Assembly: GCA_905236735.1 (NCBI GenBank)
Contig: CAJOOU010000082.1
Location: 1 to 34,291 of the forward strand
Reading direction: 5' to 3'
Source of the DNA: an uncultured Eubacterium sp.
GTDB taxonomy: Bacteria; Bacillota; Clostridia; Lachnospirales; Lachnospiraceae
Length of the DNA stretch: 34,291 nucleotides
Below the pieces are notes generated by a model, which saw only the letters and a program-made list of their open reading frames with translations, searched no databases and was not told the origin of the DNA. Both the position numbers and the translations under genes were made by a program. Below are positions 24,684 through 31,765 of this stretch, one piece after another (position 1 is the stretch's first letter; each line of letters starts with the position of its first letter).

Positions 24684-24728
24684 TATGTCAGTTTGCAAAA
24701 CAATATATTTGTATAGGAGGATAATACA

Positions 24729-26297
24729 ATGAAACAGATGGAAGCAGATGTTGTAGTAGTAGCCTGCGGTATGTCAGGTCTTGCTGCTTTAACACAGGCT
24801 CAGGAAAGTCTTAACGCAACAGGCGGCGGAAAGGCAATCGCATTCGAGAAATCAGGTACTTCAGGCGGATCGGCTAATATGGGAATGGCTCTTCTTGCCT
24901 TTGAGTCACAGATGCAGAAAGAGCAGATGTATAATGACTTCACAAAGGATGATGCTTTTAACTTCTTTATGGAGTATGTACATTGGCGTTCAGATGCAAA
25001 ACTTGTTCGTCGCTGGTTCAACCAGTCTTCAGAGACTATTGAGTGGCTTCAGAATATGGGTGTTGAGTTCCTTGGCGTTTACAAATACTTCAAGAACTCA
25101 CATGCAACACAGCATATCGTAAAGACTCCGGGCTCAAACAAGCCTTGCGAGAGATGTGCATCTATCATGAACAAGACGATTACATCTTACGCACAGGAAA
25201 TCGGTGCTGAGATTGTATTCAATACACCTGTTAAAAAGATTCTTACAGGTTCTAAGGGACAGGTAAGAGGAGTTATCGCAGTAGATGAGAACGGTGAAGA
25301 AATCGAGTGCCTTTGCAATGCAGTAATCGTTGCTACAGGTGGTATCGGTAACAATGTAGATATGATCGAGCAGTACATGGGATGGAAATGGGGCGTTGAT
25401 ATGTTCACATTCCGTATCCCGGGTATTGACGGTGACGGTCTTAATATGGTATGGGATATCGGCGGAAAGAAAGCAAAAGTTAACATGGAGGTAACATACA
25501 ATACTCCTGGTACAACAGATATCTTCAAGACACTTTCAGAGACAATGAGACAGCCTAACCTCATGGTTAACCTTCAGGGTAAGAGATTTATCAATGAGGA
25601 AATCATGGATAACACAACATTTACAGGTAACTCACTTCTTCTTCAGAAGGGACATCAGGGCTTTACTATCATCGATCAGGATATCGTTGATTGCTACAAA
25701 GAGCACGGCCTTGACTATATTACATATCACCATGGTGTTACACACATGGATAAGTGGGATGAAGAGCTTGAGCTTTACTTAAACGGTGGTACAATCGAAG
25801 CTTCAGGTCTTTCAGACCTTCACGATGGTAAGGACGATGTTTCAAGCGGCCAGGTTAACTTCTGGAAGTTCGATTCTATCGAAGAGCTTTGCGCTACTAC
25901 AGGAATCGATGAGAAGAACCTTAAGGCTACAATCGCTGAGTACAATGATATGTGCAACGGAAACATGAGAGGTTATGACTGGCAGTTCACAAAGGATCAC
26001 AGATTCCTTAAGCCAATCAAAACAGCTCCGTTCTATGTGGCTCGTCACTTACCTGGCGGATATGGCTCACTCGGCGGTATCGAGGTTGATGAGAACATGG
26101 CTTGCCTTGACAACGATTACAAGCCGATTCCGGGACTTTATGCCTGCGGTAATGATACTGCTACAGTATTTGCTGATTCATACTGCTTCTACAATCCGGG
26201 TTCAACAATGTCATACGCTGTAAACTCAGGTCGTATCGCTGGTATGGAAGCCGTTAAGTATATGGATTCAGATGACTTTATCGATCCTGAAGAGTAA
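24729..26297 (+). CDS. FAD-dependent oxidoreductase, fumarate reductase-like flavoprotein fold
   Basis: Soluble flavoprotein of the FrdA/flavocytochrome-c fold; the substrate is unknown. An N-terminal dinucleotide-binding strand (VVVVACGMSGLAAL, residues 8-21) departs from GxGxxG only in the first Gly. FEKSGTSGGSANMGM binds FAD in this family. VIVATGGIGNN, GIDGDGLNM, GKRFINEE and C-terminal PIPGLYACGNDTATV with NPGSTMSYAVNSGRIAG follow. No signal peptide, haem motif or FMN attachment domain. The stretch after GKRFINEE (IMDNTTFTGN) contains no Arg where succinate/fumarate enzymes carry TRD, so fumarate reductase activity is doubtful. Codon use is extremely biased, with no in-frame ATA. Transcribed alone or with the next small gene. 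Confidence 0.9.
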   Translation: MKQMEADVVVVACGMSGLAALTQAQESLNATGGGKAIAFEKSGTSGGSANMGMALLAFESQMQKEQMYNDFTKDDAFNFFMEYVHWRSDAKLVRRWFNQSSETIEWLQNMGVEFLGVYKYFKNSHATQHIVKTPGSNKPCERCASIMNKTITSYAQEIGAEIVFNTPVKKILTGSKGQVRGVIAVDENGEEIECLCNAVIVATGGIGNNVDMIEQYMGWKWGVDMFTFRIPGIDGDGLNMVWDIGGKKAKVNMEVTYNTPGTTDIFKTLSETMRQPNLMVNLQGKRFINEEIMDNTTFTGNSLLLQKGHQGFTIIDQDIVDCYKEHGLDYITYHHGVTHMDKWDEELELYLNGGTIEASGLSDLHDGKDDVSSGQVNFWKFDSIEELCATTGIDEKNLKATIAEYNDMCNGNMRGYDWQFTKDHRFLKPIKTAPFYVARHLPGGYGSLGGIEVDENMACLDNDYKPIPGLYACGNDTATVFADSYCFYNPGSTMSYAVNSGRIAGMEAVKYMDSDDFIDPEE

Positions 26298-26375
26298 AAG
26301 GAAAAATTAATCTCGTAATAAGTGTTATGGGGGTAATAAATATTACAGAGATATTTTTAAACAAACTTACAGGGG

Positions 26376-26416
26376 ATGAGGTAGATTGGGAATTTCTTAA
26401 TCTGCCTCATTTCTTG
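26376..26416 (+). terminator. Probable terminator after the flavoprotein gene
   Basis: ATGAGGTAGATT pairs with AATCTGCCTCAT (one G-U) around an 11-base loop (26376-26410), followed by TTCTTG. The T-run is imperfect. It lies 79 bp after the flavoprotein stop and 24 bp before the next start codon, so it may reduce rather than stop read-through. Confidence 0.55.
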
Positions 26417-26434
26417 TGAAATCGGAAGGTTATT

Positions 26435-26938
26435 ATGCAAAAAAATAAAAAGAATGTAACTGAATATGTGGTTGACAGAGACTGGTCAATTATCATATCC
26501 GAAGATAAGGATACGGATGTTTTTCTTTATAATGCAAAAAGCCGTAATGCTAAATTTATTTTAAAGCAGCAGGGCAGAATTGAAAATCCCGACGAGTATG
26601 TGCTTGATGTTATCCGCAATATTGACAAATTCAAAGATGATATAGTCTTTGACAAGGAAGTGGATCCAAAACATATAGTTGATGAGATTTCAAAACTTTA
26701 TAAAACCTGCCGCGGCGAAAAGGAATTTCAGGCCAACATTGCTTATATGATTTTAGGGGCAATAAGCAAGACATATAATGATATGGAAGAGGCTGGAGAC
26801 GGATTTAAAACAGAAGACTCTAATGTCCATGTAAATATCATGAAAACAGTACACAGAGTCGGAGAGATGCTCGAAAGTGTTGAGAGCAGGGATGGTTTGG
26901 TTAATGCTGTTGCAAATAATAAGACGAGTCCTTTTTAA
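26435..26938 (+). CDS. Hypothetical protein, 167 aa, unknown family
   Basis: Not recognised. The protein is charged, soluble and without Cys clusters, membrane helix or signal peptide. The N-terminal half (VTEYVVDRDWSIIISEDKDTDVFLY) looks like beta strands with an acidic turn; the C-terminal half is helical (DEISKLYKTCRGEKEFQANI, then HVNIMKTVHRVGEMLES). GGAAGG lies 7 bp before the ATG. It sits between two redox genes, 24 bp after a hairpin and about 150 bp before the Fe-S/GltD fusion. Codon usage resembles ordinary chromosomal genes, not the highly biased flavoprotein. A regulatory or accessory role in the redox region is possible but unsupported. Confidence 0.75.
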   Translation: MQKNKKNVTEYVVDRDWSIIISEDKDTDVFLYNAKSRNAKFILKQQGRIENPDEYVLDVIRNIDKFKDDIVFDKEVDPKHIVDEISKLYKTCRGEKEFQANIAYMILGAISKTYNDMEEAGDGFKTEDSNVHVNIMKTVHRVGEMLESVESRDGLVNAVANNKTSPF

Positions 26939-27050
26939 TTACTTTTTTTCATTTAAAACAGTTAGGCTTGAGTAACATATATTTCCTGTGATACACTCAA
27001 AACATCTGTAAAAGGTAGATTTAATATATGGCACATTTTATAAGCATTTG

Positions 27051-27070
27051 GTAATATCCCGTGATATTAC
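27051..27070 (+). repeat. Perfect 8-bp inverted repeat beside the Fe-S/GltD ribosome site
   Basis: GTAATATC-CCGT-GATATTAC directly abuts the GGAAGGAGG ribosome site at 27071-27079. It may form an mRNA hairpin affecting ribosome access or stability, or be a protein operator. The rest of 26939-27085 holds a possible -10 (TTTAAT, 27020-27025) without a good -35. Confidence 0.55.
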
Positions 27071-27085
27071 GGAAGGAGGCAAAAA

Positions 27086-29200
27086 GTGGCGAAAGTAAAA
27101 ATTTTCGTTGACGGAACAGAAATTGAAGCGGAAGAGGGACAGAATGTCCTGAGAGCTGCACTTGGCGCAGGTATTTATATTCCGCATTTATGTTCACACC
27201 CGGACCTCGAAAGCAGAGGCGGATGTAAACTTTGCGTTGTTAATGTCGAAGGCATGGAAGGTGCTCAGACATCATGTACAACCATTGTTAAAGAAGGCAT
27301 GAAGATTACAACAAAGGGCGCTCGCTTAGAGCAGATACGCCGTGTTGCAATGGAACTTATGCTTGCGGGACACCCACATGATTGTACATCATGTAAGATG
27401 TACCTTAAATGTGAGCTTCAGGCTATGATGCAGGTAACAAACGCGGTTGCCGGTCGTATGCGTGAGGTTACAAAAACAACGACTCGTATCAATACAAACA
27501 ATCCTCTCAATGTTCGTGAGATGGAAAGATGTATAGCCTGCGGAAGATGTATCAGAGTATGTAAGGATGTCCGCGGAGTAGGCGTTTACCAGCTTAATAA
27601 AACCAATACCAATTATGAGGTCTATGTTGGTACAGAGGGAGACAAGTCCCTTATGGATTCGGATTGTGCATTCTGCGGAGCATGTATCGAAGTCTGTCCT
27701 ACAGGCGCTCTTCAGGATATGGAAGGAGTATTCAGAACCGATATTCCGAGAAGCGAAGCTCTTATCCCATGTAGCGCACAGTGCCCGGCTCACATTGATA
27801 TACCGGAATACATCAGACTTGTTAAAGAAGGAAAGCCTTCAGAAGCTCTTGCTGTTATCCGTGAGAAGGTACCTTTCCCACACTCACTCGGAAAGGTATG
27901 CGTAAGAAGCTGTGAGGGCGCTTGTAAGAGGACGGCTTTAAATGATCCTCTTTCAATCAGAAACCTTAAGAGATATGCAGCAGAGCATGGTGATGCAATG
28001 CTCTGGCAGAAGAATTCCGTTCAGAAACCGGATACGGGCAAGAAGGTCGTTGTTGTAGGTGCAGGCCCGACAGGTCTTACGGCTGCATTCTATTTAAGAA
28101 AACAGGGACATGATGTTACCGTATACGACAGAAACGAATATGCCGGAGGATATATGGAATATGGTATTCCGATGTATCGTCTTTCACATGATGATGTACA
28201 GGAAGAGGTAAAATACATCACAGATACCGGCGTTAATCTTGTTACAAATCACAAGGTTAATAATATAGATGAGCTTAAGAAAGAAGGCTTTGATGCTATT
28301 GTTCTTGCAATGGGTACCATAGCCGGTAAGGATGCCGTTATTCCGGGAAGAGAAAACGGTCATACCACAAGAGCGGTTGAATTCCTTCATAAGATTGCCG
28401 CAGGCGAGCAGGATGAAAATGTTCATGAAGGTGCTAAGGTTATTGTCCTCGGCGGCGGTAATGTTGCCTTTGATGCTGCCAGAACATCTGCAAAGCTCGG
28501 CGCTCATGTTGAACTTTTCTGCCTTGAGCAGAGAAAGGACATGCTTGCTGATGATGAGGAAATCGAGCAGGCACAGGAAGAAGGCGTGGTTGTTCATGAC
28601 GGAACCACCAACCTCGAACTTGTTGGAAATACCGACAAACTTGAAGGTTTAAGATATGCTAAAATCAACAGCTTCAAGTTCGGACCAAACGGACTTGAGG
28701 TAGATATGGTTGAGGGCTCTGAGGCAGTTTGCGAGGGTGATTACATTATCTTTGCAATGGGTCAGAAAGCTGACTTTGAAGGCTTTGGAATTGAGACCAA
28801 TAAATTCGGATTCCCTGTAATGGAAGGCGAACATACACTTCCTATGGAAGGTGTATTTGCGGCCGGTGATTGCATCACAGGAACAAAATCTGTTATACAG
28901 GGTATTGCCGGAGGTAGAGAAACAGCCATTGAAGTAGATAAATATCTTGGCGGAGACGGTGATATCTCAGAGAATCTTTATGAAAGAGAAGCTCATAATC
29001 CGAATCTCGGACTCAGAGAAGGCTTTAATAAGATTCCGAGAGAAGAACTTACCGTTACACCTCTCGCAGAAAGAGCACGCACCTTTAATGCAGTTGAAGC
29101 TGGCTTTACTGAAGAGCAGGCACATTGCGAGTCAGGCAGATGTCTCCAGTGTGATTTGAGATGCGATCTTCAGAGAGTTAAGATGTGGACTGAGTACTAA
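27086..29200 (+). CDS. Fe-S/GltD fusion oxidoreductase (hydrogenase-type Fe-S input, glutamate synthase beta-like flavoprotein)
   Basis: Predicted cytoplasmic NAD(P)H-ferredoxin-type electron transfer protein; partner and direction unknown. Residues 1-75 are a [2Fe-2S] domain (C36, C47, C50, C64). H96-x3-C100-x2-C103-x5-C109 is the His-ligated [4Fe-4S] motif of NuoG/HydA. Two ferredoxin clusters follow (C149/C152/C155/C159 and C194/C197/C200/C204). From about 225 comes a GltD module: PCSAQCPAHIDIPEYI and KVCVRSCEGACKR, FAD site VVVVGAGPTGL (about 321), a NAD(P)-binding VIVLGGGNVAFDAA (about 435), VFAAGDC, and a C-terminal CLQCDLRC. The N-terminal 205 residues have the same plan as the hydrogenase in this window. 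The start is GTG 6 bp after the AAGGAGG site. The next gene follows 18 bp downstream. Confidence 0.93.
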   Translation: MAKVKIFVDGTEIEAEEGQNVLRAALGAGIYIPHLCSHPDLESRGGCKLCVVNVEGMEGAQTSCTTIVKEGMKITTKGARLEQIRRVAMELMLAGHPHDCTSCKMYLKCELQAMMQVTNAVAGRMREVTKTTTRINTNNPLNVREMERCIACGRCIRVCKDVRGVGVYQLNKTNTNYEVYVGTEGDKSLMDSDCAFCGACIEVCPTGALQDMEGVFRTDIPRSEALIPCSAQCPAHIDIPEYIRLVKEGKPSEALAVIREKVPFPHSLGKVCVRSCEGACKRTALNDPLSIRNLKRYAAEHGDAMLWQKNSVQKPDTGKKVVVVGAGPTGLTAAFYLRKQGHDVTVYDRNEYAGGYMEYGIPMYRLSHDDVQEEVKYITDTGVNLVTNHKVNNIDELKKEGFDAIVLAMGTIAGKDAVIPGRENGHTTRAVEFLHKIAAGEQDENVHEGAKVIVLGGGNVAFDAARTSAKLGAHVELFCLEQRKDMLADDEEIEQAQEEGVVVHDGTTNLELVGNTDKLEGLRYAKINSFKFGPNGLEVDMVEGSEAVCEGDYIIFAMGQKADFEGFGIETNKFGFPVMEGEHTLPMEGVFAAGDCITGTKSVIQGIAGGRETAIEVDKYLGGDGDISENLYEREAHNPNLGLREGFNKIPREELTVTPLAERARTFNAVEAGFTEEQAHCESGRCLQCDLRCDLQRVKMWTEY

Positions 29201-29218
29201 AATAAGGAGGTGCGGAAA

Positions 29219-29884
29219 ATGGAAAAAATATGTAATGTAACTGATGAATCTTTAAAAGATTTAATAGAACTCGCAGGAAAGGCCGGATCGGATACCGGCG
29301 TATGTCCTGTAGAAACTGCCTTCCTTATAGCAGAGAAGTCAATTAAGATGACCTGCGGCAAGGGTGTAATGTGCAGAGACGGTCTCAGACAGTTTTATCT
29401 CATACTCGAAGATATTACAAACGGTCGAGGCAAGAATGAAGATATAGAGCTTCTTCTGGAACTTTGCGGTGTTATCAAGGAATGCGCTGATTGTGATCTT
29501 TCATATACATGCGCAGAGCAGATTGAAAAGCTTATAAATGAGCATATGGAAGACTTTGAACTCCATATCAAGAGAAAAAGCTGTAAGAATCTCATTTGTC
29601 CGGGATGTCATACGGTACATATCGATGCATCGAAGTGTACAGGTTCCGGAGAATGTATCAAGGTATGCCCTGCTGATGCCATAAAGGGCGGTGCCGGACT
29701 TTTCAGTGTTATCGTTCAGTCCAAGTGCACGGCCTGCAATAAGTGTATAGAGGTCTGCGGCGCAGGTGCCATTAAAGGCGCAGGTGCGGTTAAACCTCAG
29801 GGACCTACGGAACCGGCTGCAGTTGGTTCGTGGGGAGCAGGTGCCGGCGGAGAAGGCGGAGGAAGAAGACGCCGCCGCGGATAA
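29219..29884 (+). CDS. Fe-S protein: NuoF C-terminal-like domain plus two ferredoxin motifs
   Basis: Probable electron-transfer partner of the preceding fusion protein. Residues 1-110 resemble the iron-sulfur C-terminal domain of NuoF/HydB (MTCGKGVMCRDGLRQFYLIL like SCGKCTPCREG, then GKNEDIELLLELCGVIKECADC), but the FMN- and NADH-binding Rossmann module of NuoF is absent. CKNLICPGC (122-130) is an extra Cys group. The first ferredoxin motif reads C140-TGSGE-C146-x3-C150P, with Ser143 replacing the second Cys; the second is complete (C170/C173/C176/C180). The tail is Gly/Ala-rich and ends in five Arg. The ATG at 29219 lies 8 bp after AAGGAGG; an upstream GTG would overlap that site. Family placement is by motif only. 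Confidence 0.88.
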   Translation: MEKICNVTDESLKDLIELAGKAGSDTGVCPVETAFLIAEKSIKMTCGKGVMCRDGLRQFYLILEDITNGRGKNEDIELLLELCGVIKECADCDLSYTCAEQIEKLINEHMEDFELHIKRKSCKNLICPGCHTVHIDASKCTGSGECIKVCPADAIKGGAGLFSVIVQSKCTACNKCIEVCGAGAIKGAGAVKPQGPTEPAAVGSWGAGAGGEGGGRRRRRG

Positions 29885-29910
29885 CCTTACAAATACAAAT
29901 ATATTGTTTA

Positions 29911-29949
29911 AAATACTCCCGTTTGTCATATTGGCAAACGGGAGTATTT
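29911..29949. terminator. Strong 15-bp hairpin between Fe-S gene and recU
   Basis: AAATACTCCCGTTTG (29911-29925) and CAAACGGGAGTATTT (29935-29949) are perfectly complementary around a 9-base loop. The plus-strand T-run is only TTT before GTGTG, so it is a plausible but imperfect terminator. Its loop and right arm also hold the recU -35 and spacer. Confidence 0.65.
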
Positions 29950-29959
29950 GTGTGATAAT
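29931..29959 (+). promoter_or_regulatory. recU promoter with extended -10, predicting a leaderless mRNA
   Basis: TTGGCA (29931-29936), 17-bp spacer, GATAAT (29954-29959) with TGT directly before the hexamer (TGn extended -10). The predicted transcription start, seven bases beyond the -10, is 29966, the A of the recU ATG. No ribosome site lies between them. Confidence 0.65.
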
Positions 29960-29965
29960 ATCACT

Positions 29966-30505
29966 ATGGGAAACAGCAAATCAAGAGGACTGAGGGGAAG
30001 TATCCTCGAGGCCATTATTAACGAAACAAATGCAGAATATCAAAGCAGTGGTCTTTCTGTCATACAGAAGGTTCCAACGCCCATTACCCCTGTGGAAATA
30101 GACAGCACAAGCAGGCATATTACCCTTGCATACTTTGACAAGAAAAGTACTGTCGATTATATAGGCGTTGTACAGGGCATACCTGTATGTTTTGATGCCA
30201 AGGAGTCTGCATCTGATACATTTCCGCTGCAGAATATCCATAAGCACCAGATGCAGTTTATGGAAGACTTTGAAAAGCAGGATGGAATATCCTTCTTTAT
30301 TCTGTATTTTACGCAGCGGGATATTTATTACTATCTCAGATTTGAAGAAGCAGCAGGGTTCTGGAACAGGATGCTTGAAGGCGGAAGGAAGAGTTTCAGA
30401 CTCGAAGAGCTTGATGAAGAGTTTTTTTTCAGTAGTGAAAACAGTATTTTTCTGCCGTATCTTGAGATGTTGCAGAAGGATTTAGACAGAAGAAAGCAGG
30501 GTTGA
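29966..30505 (+). CDS. recU: Holliday junction resolvase RecU
   Basis: Firmicute Holliday-junction endonuclease used in recombination repair and chromosome segregation. It starts MGNSKSRGLRGSILEAIINETN; the core shows VPTPITPVEIDSTS, LAYFDKKSTVDYIGVVQGIPV, and FDAKES followed by FPLQNIHKHQMQFM. The catalytic Asp of VDY and the Lys of FDAKES are present; the Glu of the Bacillus FEAKET motif is Asp here, a conservative change. At 179 aa it is normal, somewhat short. A Met six codons upstream is possible, but the conserved MGNSKSRGLRG start and the promoter position favour 29966. Its stop overlaps the -35 of the his promoter. Confidence 0.92.
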   Translation: MGNSKSRGLRGSILEAIINETNAEYQSSGLSVIQKVPTPITPVEIDSTSRHITLAYFDKKSTVDYIGVVQGIPVCFDAKESASDTFPLQNIHKHQMQFMEDFEKQDGISFFILYFTQRDIYYYLRFEEAAGFWNRMLEGGRKSFRLEELDEEFFFSSENSIFLPYLEMLQKDLDRRKQG

Positions 30506-30530
30506 CTTTAGTACGCTAATATGCTACCAT
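30502..30530 (+). promoter_or_regulatory. Promoter of the his operon
   Basis: TTGACT (30502-30507), 17-bp spacer, TACCAT (30525-30530) with TGC before it (extended -10). The expected transcription start, near 30537, lies 26 bases before the hisZ ATG. No T-box or leader peptide is visible in so short a leader. Confidence 0.6.
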
Positions 30531-30562
30531 ACTACTACGAAAAAGTGATGGATGAGGTGTAT

Positions 30563-31753
30563 ATGAAAGACAGATTGTTACACACACCTGAAGGTGTAAG
30601 GGATATCTACGGAAAAGAATTTGAAAAAAAGATTATTATGGAGGAAAGACTTCATAATATAATCAGAATGTACGGATACAAACCTATTCAAACGCCATCG
30701 TTTGAATTTTTTGATGTGTTTGGCAGGGATATTGGTACAACCCCTTCTAAGGATTTATATAAGTTTTTTGACAGAGAGGGCAATACCCTTGTGCTGCGTC
30801 CGGATATTACTCCTTCCATAGCAAGGGCGGCGGCTAAATACTATATGGAGGAGACAAGACCATTGAGGTTTTCTTATGTCGGTAATACCTTTATAAACAA
30901 TTCCTCTTATCAGGGCAGATTAAAAGAGACTACCCAGATAGGAGCTGAGCTGATAAATGACAATTCGGTAGATGCTGATGCCGAGATGATAGCAATTACC
31001 TGTGAATGTTTCTTAAAGGCAGGTCTAAACGATTTCCAGATTAGTGTAGGCCATGTTGATTTTTTGCGCAGGGTTTGCGAGATGGGTGGAATTGATAAAA
31101 AAGACGGAAGTATTATCAGGGATCTTATATCCATAAAGAATTATTTCGGTGCCGAGGAATACGCATCCACCCTTAATGTTTCGGAAGAGACCATAGCAAT
31201 ATTTAAGATGCTTCCTTCTTTTAACGGTGGAATAGAGATGCTTGCAAAGGCACGCAACTTTGTTATGAACAATGAGATGGCTTTAAAGGCTATTGACAGA
31301 CTCGAGGAACTTTACGAGGTGCTTTCATACTACGGCTGCGAAAAATATGTGACATTTGACCTCAGTTTCTTAAGTCCTTATGATTATTATTCCGGCATTA
31401 TTTTTGACGGATATACTTTCGGAAGCGGACAGGCTATAGCAAAGGGCGGCAGGTATGACAATCTGGTAGGGTATTTTGGAAAGGATGCACCTGCAGTCGG
31501 TTTTGTAATCATGATTGATGACCTTATGACCGCCGTTTCGAGACAGAAAATTGATATACCTATCAATGAAAAAAAAGTTTTGCTTTTATATTGTGAGGAA
31601 AAGAAAAAGGCTGCTGTCGAAAGAGCAAAGAATTTAAGGGATTTTGGCAGTTATGTAGAGATGATGAAGATTGACAAATCTATCACCAAAGCGCAATACG
31701 ACGAGTATGCCAGGCATCATTCCATAAACGAAATTATAGCTATGGGTGAGTAG
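30563..31753 (+). CDS. hisZ: ATP phosphoribosyltransferase regulatory subunit HisZ
   Basis: HisRS-like protein without aminoacylation function that joins short-form HisG to make active, histidine-regulated ATP phosphoribosyltransferase. It starts MKDRLLHTPEGVRDIYGKE; class II synthetase-like motifs remain (LVLRPDITPSIARAAA, RFSYVGNTF, KETTQIGAEL, and GGRYDNLVGYFG). It is 396 aa from the ATG at 30563, which follows GATGAGGTG. A longer frame begins at 30521, upstream of the predicted transcription start, so it is unlikely. True HisRS is excluded by the shortened, diverged C-terminus and by the hisG neighbour 12 bp downstream. Confidence 0.93.
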   Translation: MKDRLLHTPEGVRDIYGKEFEKKIIMEERLHNIIRMYGYKPIQTPSFEFFDVFGRDIGTTPSKDLYKFFDREGNTLVLRPDITPSIARAAAKYYMEETRPLRFSYVGNTFINNSSYQGRLKETTQIGAELINDNSVDADAEMIAITCECFLKAGLNDFQISVGHVDFLRRVCEMGGIDKKDGSIIRDLISIKNYFGAEEYASTLNVSEETIAIFKMLPSFNGGIEMLAKARNFVMNNEMALKAIDRLEELYEVLSYYGCEKYVTFDLSFLSPYDYYSGIIFDGYTFGSGQAIAKGGRYDNLVGYFGKDAPAVGFVIMIDDLMTAVSRQKIDIPINEKKVLLLYCEEKKKAAVERAKNLRDFGSYVEMMKIDKSITKAQYDEYARHHSINEIIAMGE

Positions 31754-31765
31754 AAGGAGATTATA

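Noticed and set aside
29966-30505. Longer RecU starting at 29948
   Set aside because: The extra six residues do not match the conserved RecU start and would begin upstream of the predicted transcription start.
30531-30562. T-box or histidine leader peptide ahead of hisZ
   Set aside because: The leader is only about 26 bases, with no His codon run and no terminator.
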